A stretch of DNA of 64,000 bases. Origin: Periplaneta americana (lineage: Eukaryota > Arthropoda > Insecta > Blattodea > Blattidae). The position numbers and the translations under genes were made by a program. Positions 51,101 through 60,100 of this stretch are shown here, piece after piece. The stretch's first letter is position 1; each line of letters opens with the position of its first letter. Below the pieces are notes generated by a model. It ran no database searches. It was not told where the DNA came from and was given only the letters and a program-made list of their open reading frames with translations. Location of the stretch: contig NC_091122.1 in NCBI RefSeq assembly GCF_040183065.1, positions 155,642,455 through 155,706,454 on the forward strand. The letters run 5' to 3'.

Positions 51101-54100
51101 TTCAAAATATGATATTATCAAACATGTAATATTTATTTGTTCATCTTGATTACACAACTTTTAACACTGTATCATTTCGGAATATGTATGATAAGTCTTT
51201 CTTGTGTTAAATTTTAACGTACCTTGTTAACATGTTTCGACCTATTTTGGGTCATCATCAGAACTGGTCGTTGTTGGTGACAACACACATGCACAACACA
51301 TCCAACCATCCCACACAATACAAACAAGCTGCATTCCGAATAATGGTACACAGACTACTCAACATACCAATGAACCAACAGGATTACAAAGAAAAACTAA
51401 ACACAATCAAATACATAACACAAGAAAAGGATACAACCCCAACATAATAGACAACATAATACGTAAGACAAAACAAAAGCACAGAAAACAGAAAAATACA
51501 ACACAAACACAAGAACACAAAAAATACATCACATTAACATACGAAAACAAAAACACACATAAAACTGCAACCTCATTCAAGAAATTAAATTACAACATCG
51601 CATACAGAACAAATAACACCTACAAAAACATCTCAACACACAAACAACACAAACAAATACAACCACATAGGCGTATACAAACTCAAATGCAACACCTGCA
51701 ACAACTTCTACATAGGACAGACAGGCAGATCATTTCAAACATATTACAAAGAGCACATCATAGCCATAATAAAATTACAAAACACCTCCACATATGCAGA
51801 ACACATCACAAATGCCAACCACACCTACAGAGACATCAACACAGACATGGAAATACTACACATCCAACCAAAAAGCCAGAAACTCAACACACTAGAACAA
51901 TATGAAATATACAGACACACAAAAACACACCCCAATGATATTGTCAACATACAACTCAATTTCAAAACACATACACTCTTTGACTCTACACTACGAACGC
52001 ACCCACACAGGAAACAAGAGGCGCCAATACCAACAACGACCAGTTCTGAAGATGACCCAAAATAGGTCGAAACTTGTTAACACAAGGTACATTAAAATTT
52101 AACACAAGAAAGACTTATCATACATATTCCGAATTTATTTGTTGTTTGTTTGTCTTTTGTTACAATATTTATGACATTAATTTCAGGATATGCTTGCCTG
52201 CAGTTTGTATCTACCTCTAATGGTTGATCACCTGAGGTCTTTAGGATTGTCTTACTTCTCTATTGGAGTCTTGGGATCTCTGTATTCAGGAGTGCAGCTA
52301 GTTTCCAGCCCAATTATAGTACGTATTGTTGTAATCAGAATACACAATGTGACTAAAAACACTGTATACATCCTGCATGTGTAATAAATGTTTTAATTGA
52401 GATTGATAACAATGCAGAAATATGTGTGTTGGTTTGTAAGTGCCCCAGAAAAATTATATACCCAACAGAATAGGCGATCCCTTTGGTCTTGCCTATCTGC
52501 TCTGATGATGGAACCTGTATGAGTCTAAGCTTATTTCCGAAATGTTCGAAATGTTAAATTTCAGGACATGGTGGAATACTCAAAACTATATTTCTATTTC
52601 TGAACGACTTCATAAGAATTAATGAAGGCGAGAACAGTCTGAGTTCCTATTTATTTTTCTGTTCTAACTAGTATTCAAAATTGACATATTTTTTTTAATT
52701 ATAAATCTGTTACAAAAATACCAGTAGGGCCTACACTTAAATGATAAACACTAACACAATTCTCGTAAACAATGTTGGTAACCCTCCCATAAGATTCTAT
52801 GCCACGGAAAAAAAAATGTGTCATCAGGACATATGCTGCCTATGTTGTACATTTAGCAACTCCAATAAAAAACTTAACTTTAATTTGAGGAGCATCGTTT
52901 CAAAACGTATTAAGTCCAACAGTGGACGAAATTGAAGTTGTTACTTTCTACTTCTTTATCTTTCATGCTGTGAAGTCTGATGGTTCCAAGTCGTCATATT
53001 TGTAAACTGTGAAACAAGTACTTAAAAATTGTTTTGTGTAGTGTTTTGAAAACTTGTCCAGTTTACGAGTACCGGTAATTCAGTTTTTCGTCATTCGTGT
53101 AAAAAAAATTCTATATTGGACTTAATACGATTTGAAACGATGCTTCTCAAATGTAATCTTCATCTTACGATGTTTGGTGACGTGCTTCTCATTTAATGTT
53201 GATTATCTTAGCATACATCCAAATCACATTTCAAATTTTAAGTCAAACTAATTTGGTCACTTTTTAAATTGTCAAAATTGGTAAACAGCAAATTAAGAGT
53301 TAATATGTTCTGGTAGTCACAAGCATCAACATTTTGATTTGATAACTTTTAGCAACTGACACTAGTATTGTCAGATATCGCAATTAAATTTTTAAACATG
53401 TATTTATCTCGAAATCCGGCTTTCTTTACACATATGGCCTATTTTTAACATAGTCATAGACCTCATTATGTCACATATTGAAATTTAGTTTCACCTGGAA
53501 TTCTGCTTTCATCTGATTACCCTATCACTTAGTCTGCTTATGTAGTCTGTAAACTAAAACTAAAAATCATCTCATATTAGGCCTAACAATAGGCGTTGAC
53601 AAACAAAAGAAATTAGTTTTAAAAGTTCCATATATTCAGGAGTTAAAAATAAAAAGACAATTTTTTTCAGTCATCTTTATTGAGAGTATCTACCAGTAGT
53701 GACATTTTTGGAATGAAAATTTGTTTTTGCAGGTTATTTACATGGATACTGAGCTGAAGACCATTAACTAAGATTTCTAGGTCACTCCATGTAGGTAGAA
53801 TTTTCAAATAAAAAAAATATTTAAAAAAAGAAACTAACAATCCAAAATTATATCAATTTGAAGGATTTTGTAAAGCTTTGTCAGAAAGAAGAGATGCACT
53901 TGACTCAATCTTCTTTCTGTCTACCACACCCATGCTCGAAAACTGTTGCTAATAGAAAATTATTCCAATTCCGGAATTTTTGCCATCTTAGTGAAGCAAA
54001 AATTTCCTCTGGGACATCCTGGACAGTTGGAAACCCTATGCACGGTATTATTTTAGTTCATATCACTCAAATTACGCCATTCTTTCTAAATGGTACTACA

Positions 54101-57100
54101 GACGTGGACAAATTATTAGCAAAATTGACGATTTTTATGGAATATTTTTACAAAATTTAACTCTTCAATTTAAACTACAACTAACATTTCTGCACATTTC
54201 TATCATTATAGTACACAGAAGTATATATAAAAATGTCAACTGTAGTCTAAATTGAGAAGTCAAATTTTGTAAAAGTATATCATAAAAATATTCAATTATG
54301 CTAATAATAATTCGTCCATGTCTGAATGCTTGCTACACAATCAATGTCTTTCACTTAATACTATATTACTCTCTGTACTTAGTCTCCTAACCATTCCGTT
54401 TTTTTTTTTTTTTTTTGTTTTTTTGCATTTTTCCTCGCTTATTGTATGTTAAGTCGAGTATTTTCTTTAAGGGTTTAGTACCAGTTTGTGATATAATTCA
54501 TTTTCTCTTCTAAATAATTTTCAACTGGCTAATCTAACTCACAGCTTCATACTTTAATCTTTTTAATTGTTTTAGTTTCACAATTTTATTGAAGAGAATG
54601 ATGTTATTTTATATTTCAGGGCAGTTGGAGTGACATTAGAGGTCATCGTTCTGTTCTGCAGCTCACATTACTCGTTTCATCTACCTTTTATTTTGTATTG
54701 GGTGCTGCTACAACTTTTCCACTTATCTTCATAGCAAGGTTTTTTCAAGGTAATCATAACTATATAATACAAAACTGGGAATTTATCCTTTGAAGAGGTG
54801 CAAAATTCAAATATCTTGGAGCAACAGTAACAAATATAAATGACACTCGGGAGGAAATTAAACACAGAATAAATATGGGAAATGCCTGTTATTATTCGGT
54901 TGAGAAGCTTTTATCATCTAGTCTGCTCTCAAAAAACCTGAAAGTTAGAATTTATAAAACAGTTATATTACCGGTTCTTCTGTATGGTTGTGAAACTTGG
55001 ACTCTCACTTTGAGAGGGGAACAGTCGTTAAGGGTTTTGAGAATAAGGTGCTTAGGAAAATATTTGGGGCTAAGAGGGATGAAGTTACAGGATAATGGAG
55101 AAAGTTACATAACGCAGAACTGTATGCATTTTATTCTTCACCTGACATAATTAGGAACATTAAATCCAGACGTTTGAGATGGGCAGGGCATGTAGCATGT
55201 ATGGGCGAATCCAGAAATACATATAGAGTGTTAGTTTGGAGGCTGGAGGGAATAATATCTTTGGGGAGGCCAAGACGTAGATAGGAGAATAATATAAAAA
55301 TGGATTTGAGGGAGGTGGGATATGATGGCAGAGACTGGATTAATCTTGCTCAGAATAGCAACCAATGTCAGGCTTATTTGAGGGTGGCAATGAACCTCCG
55401 GGTTCTTTAAAAGCTTTAAGTAAGTAACCATCAATAAATTATACAATGAACGATCACTGATGCATGGGAGTGGAAATTTTTAGTTTCCGCGGGAAATTCC
55501 TCCCTGACTTCATCACTATATTCCGAAATGAGACTATTTCCAATATGAAACAAAACTACAAGAATGTCATAATTTCTGATCATTGCATTCCCATTCCAAA
55601 AGAAACTATTGTGATGTCCCTTCATATTTTCTAAATTTCTTGAATGATTGTAATGAATTATTTTACAAACATTTTTTGAGCTTAACTGTACAAACTTGTT
55701 TCCATCTTGTAGGCCTATATTATTCAATAGAAAGATTTATTTTATTGGGTTATTTTACGACGCTGTATCAACATCTAAGGTTATTTAGCGTCTGAATGAA
55801 ATGAAGGTGATAATGCCAGTGAAATGAGTCCGGGGTCCAGCACCGAAAGTTACCCAGCATTTGCTCGTATTGGGTTGAGGGAAAACCCCGGAAAAAACCT
55901 CAACCAGGTAACTTGCCCCGACTGGGATTCGAACCCGGGCCACCTGGTTTTGCAGCCAGACGCGCTGACCGTTACTCCACAGGTGTGGACTTCAATAGAA
56001 AGAAATGCAGCCCAAAAATAAAGAGAAAACATTAGCATACCGTACTGTTGTTAATTAATATAATCACCGATAACTTTGTAACTTCTTTACTGTGTTAATA
56101 TGAGACCTCTTCAAGTGAAATCTCTATCCAGTGCTTTTGCTTCAGTAAAGTCTCATTTTATAAACCTATGGATCAACAATTGGCTCTCTTCTGACAAAGG
56201 AAAACTTTTACATTCTGTACAAAAGAAACCAAATGACCTGGAAATGTGCAAAAACTTGCCCAGACATGTTCAAACATTTTTAACAAGAGCCAGAACAGGT
56301 CACATTGTCACTCAATTGTACCTACACCAATTTCACATTTCTGATAATCCTACTTGTCTGTGGTGTAATAATCATGATGAAGATCTGGAACACATTCTTC
56401 TATATTTACTGTCCATCCATAAACCACAAAAGAAGTAAATTAAAATCATCAGTACCAGTTGCAGAAGACACAGTCCTGAGGTATATATTGACAACACCCC
56501 AACTCTGGCTACTAGCAATATGCATCTATAATGAACACCGATCAAAATACCCCTCATTTCTCGTGAAAAACAACAACTGAATAGACTACAGTGGACTATA
56601 GTGGACTTTATGTTGTCAGCAAACAGCTGGATACATTAAGAAGATTGATTGATTGATTGATTGCTTGATTAATATGAGGAATTTTACCTGGCTGACTAGT
56701 TTCAAAGTGGTATTCTTCATTATCCGAAGCCTAATAATATAAGTCCAATTTAGTCCTTTGAGATAAATGGTTCATTATTTATCACTTGTTACGAGAATTG
56801 AGGACTGTTTTTTGCAAAACTTGCTAACTGCAAAATTTTCAAAATCGAGATTTTGGTGGATTAGCTAACAGAAGACAGGCCTCTACATGATGCTAAAGGC
56901 TTCTTAGGAAAATATTATTTCCTTCACAGTAGTGTGTCAAAGTGTGATCGTTTTTTCAAAACTTGCTTTCTGCTATGTGAGAGCTATAGCAAAACTTGCA
57001 GTTATTTCAGTTTTTTGTGTTTCCTATAAAATTTAGTTTTTGCAGTTAGCAAGTTTTGCAAAAATAGTCCTCAGTTATACTAATCGTGTAATACAATGAA

Positions 57101-60100
57101 AGCAACATGATGTAATTATAATTTATTATAATAACTCATCAGTTGATTTAAATATAACTTCCCTGTAAAATGTTAATTGACAGTAAAGGAAATATTCTAT
57201 ACAGTCGAATGTTCTAACATTTAAAAATCAGTAACACTGACATGAAAGTTTTATTGTTTTTCAGCACCTATGTTTCCTTTGCAGGTATATCTGAACACAC
57301 ACAAGTGCTATGTGGATCATTGCTGGCTGGAGTGGTTCCCTCTGACAAACAATCAGAAGTTCAAGGTCACTTTGCTTCTTTTGGAGGACTGGGCTTCATT
57401 ATTGGGCCCATAATTGGTGGACATTTAATAGAATATGACAATGGCTTCCAACATGTCTGCTCCATAATTGCATTTGTATCTATTATCAATTTTGGTAAGT
57501 ATACATAGGCTACACAAGTAACGTAAAATTAATATTAAAGGAAGAGAGTAATCAAATTTGGAATTTTTTTCCAATTTGACGAAAAAAAAAAATGTGTGTG
57601 GAAATTTCATAGCAGTATTGCGCATCTTAAACGTGTTAGAATGAAAGAAAAGCAATTTGGAGGGCCCAAGGTTTGAAGAATAGTACCCTAATATAGTAAA
57701 TCATTAAAACTGATGTATTTACTAATTATTCATCTTTAAATATTTTACTCTTACATACATGTTCGTCAAATTTTCTGCATCAGAATTTAGATTTGTATAA
57801 TCAATTACATATATTGCAAGAATAAATTTTAGTTTTTCTTTTATAAAAATGAACATACATAAATATATATTATATACATTTTTTTCTAGCAATATAGCAA
57901 AAAGTGAAGTTATGGGGAACTCCAATCAATTGTAGGAGTGAAATTCTTACCTTTCTTCTTATTATGATTTCACTAGCACTCCATTATGAATTGAGGACCG
58001 TTTTTGCAAAACTTGCTAACTGCAAAATTTTCAAAATTGAGATTTTGGTGGATTAGTTAACATAAGACAGGCCTCTACATGATGCTAAAGGCTTCTTAGG
58101 AAAATCTTATTATTTCCTTCACAGTAGTGTGTCAAAGTGTGATCGTTTTTTCAAAACTCGCTTTCTGCTATGTGAGAGCTATAGCAAAACTTGCAGTTAT
58201 TTCAGTTTTTTGTGTTTCCTATAAAATTTAGTTTTTACAGTTAGCAAGTTCTGCAAAAACGGTCCTCAATTGTAACACATCAAAACATTATAATATATAC
58301 ACCATTATCTCGCATATACAACGCCAACTGAAGTTTATGCTATAATCACTAAGCATTGAATGCAAACTGCATCAGATCTAATCTAAAATTGAATATGTGC
58401 ACTGCTTAGAAGCCCAACTAAATTACGTATTATTATTATTATTCAGATATTTTCCATGGTTAGATACAGAAAATTATATTCACAGCGTCTGTTACACATA
58501 AAATAAATCCAGTAGAGTAGGTGTCTTTGTAATAAATGCTAAATAATGTTGCACTGTCTAAACTCAGGCAGCAAAACCTGAAAGCTTCATTAAATTCCCA
58601 ATTTTTTATAATATCAGTTTTCTGTATTATTACCATTCTACAGAGTGTTCGAGCCAAGATGTCCACTCACTACTGGTGGTGCACGGCCTGCGTATGCTAC
58701 TCGGGTCGTCCGTCTCTCGCCAAACGTTGACCATAATTTGCGGCAAAATAAAACTCATAATACTGAAATAAAAGACTTATCTTATTATAGTAATTGCTGG
58801 AAATGGTTACCTTCGGCATTCAAGCAAGCTTGACATCACTTCAGGACATTCTCGAATAATTTATGAAGTTCATTCTCAATTATGGAATGCACTACACGAA
58901 TTTTGTATGGTTTTAACTTCAACAATTTAGGGTCGACAGCAATTCGGAAGGCGTTAGTCTGCTAGCGTTTACGTCGAGAGAGACAGATAGATAGAGCAAG
59001 GCAGCGTACAATATTGCCACATCGTACTTCACACACACGTGCAATACAAATAGCGTAGGAGAGAATTTAAATTATCAAAAGACAATAATGACCTTAGCCA
59101 TTGATTGCTGTAAGCATGACACCAAACAAACCCTCTTCCTTCACTAACAATATTCTTTGCACGGTTCTCAATCCCACAACACATACTTCTGCAGTCGTTT
59201 CTTGCACGTTGGCAACGTTGCAGTCAGCATCAAGATGGCTGGCAGCATTCTGCTCGTCAACGTTTTTAAAATAATTATACACCTTAAACACTATTTTCCG
59301 CGCCTGCTTGTGCAATACTTGTCTTTTTACACTCTCTTATTCCATTTATTTATCTCACACACAGTAAATGTTAGTTTTACTTATTCAATGCATTGAAACA
59401 CTCACACGTGAACAAACGCATTCAGGAAGTACTTGTTATAGACTGATTCCGATTGGTACAAGCTTGTGACATCACATATCAGAAATGCTACGGTGCATAT
59501 AGCAGCCGACTGCCTTCCGAAATGCCATCTAGTCTAGTGGCGTATTGAACTGAGGTTTCTGACACCCCTACTTCCTGGGCTAATCTGCGCAAAGATTTCC
59601 GAGGACTTCGTTCTAATCGAAAACCTATTTCATCTCAGTTTCCTCAGTTAAGATTCGTTTATTCACTTGATGCTTCTTATTTTGAACCTAGCCTGTCTCA
59701 TTACATTTCTTTACGAGTCTGTATATTGTTTTCTTGTTTGGCACAGGACCATTGGGGAAACGTCTGAATTTACAGCAACACGTTCTCCACGATATTTCAT
59801 GAAACTCTTGCATATAAAAATGCGTTGTTCTATACTGTACATCACAACACAAACGCACACAATAGAGACTCCACGATATTTCATGAAACTCTTGCATATA
59901 AAAATGCGTTGTTCTATACTGTACATCACAACACAAACGCGCACAATAGAGATTCCACGATATTTCACGAAACTCTTGCATATAAAAATGCGTTGTTCTA
60001 TACTGTACATCACAACACAAACGCGCACAATAGAGATTCCACGATATTTCACGAAACTCTTGCATATAAAAATGCGTTGTTCTATACTGTACATCACAAC

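Larger units (their letters stand above)
51178..52131 (+). mobile_element. Penelope-like element (PLE), truncated, with inverted terminal copies
   Basis: About 100-bp termini (51178-51276 and 52030-52131) are inverted copies, about 95 percent alike by eye. Between them lies the GIY-YIG end of a PLE ORF. Each terminus carries a hammerhead-like core (see separate entries). The reverse transcriptase part is missing. The element ends 55 bp before the exon 2 acceptor of the MFSD9-like gene. Confidence 0.82.
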
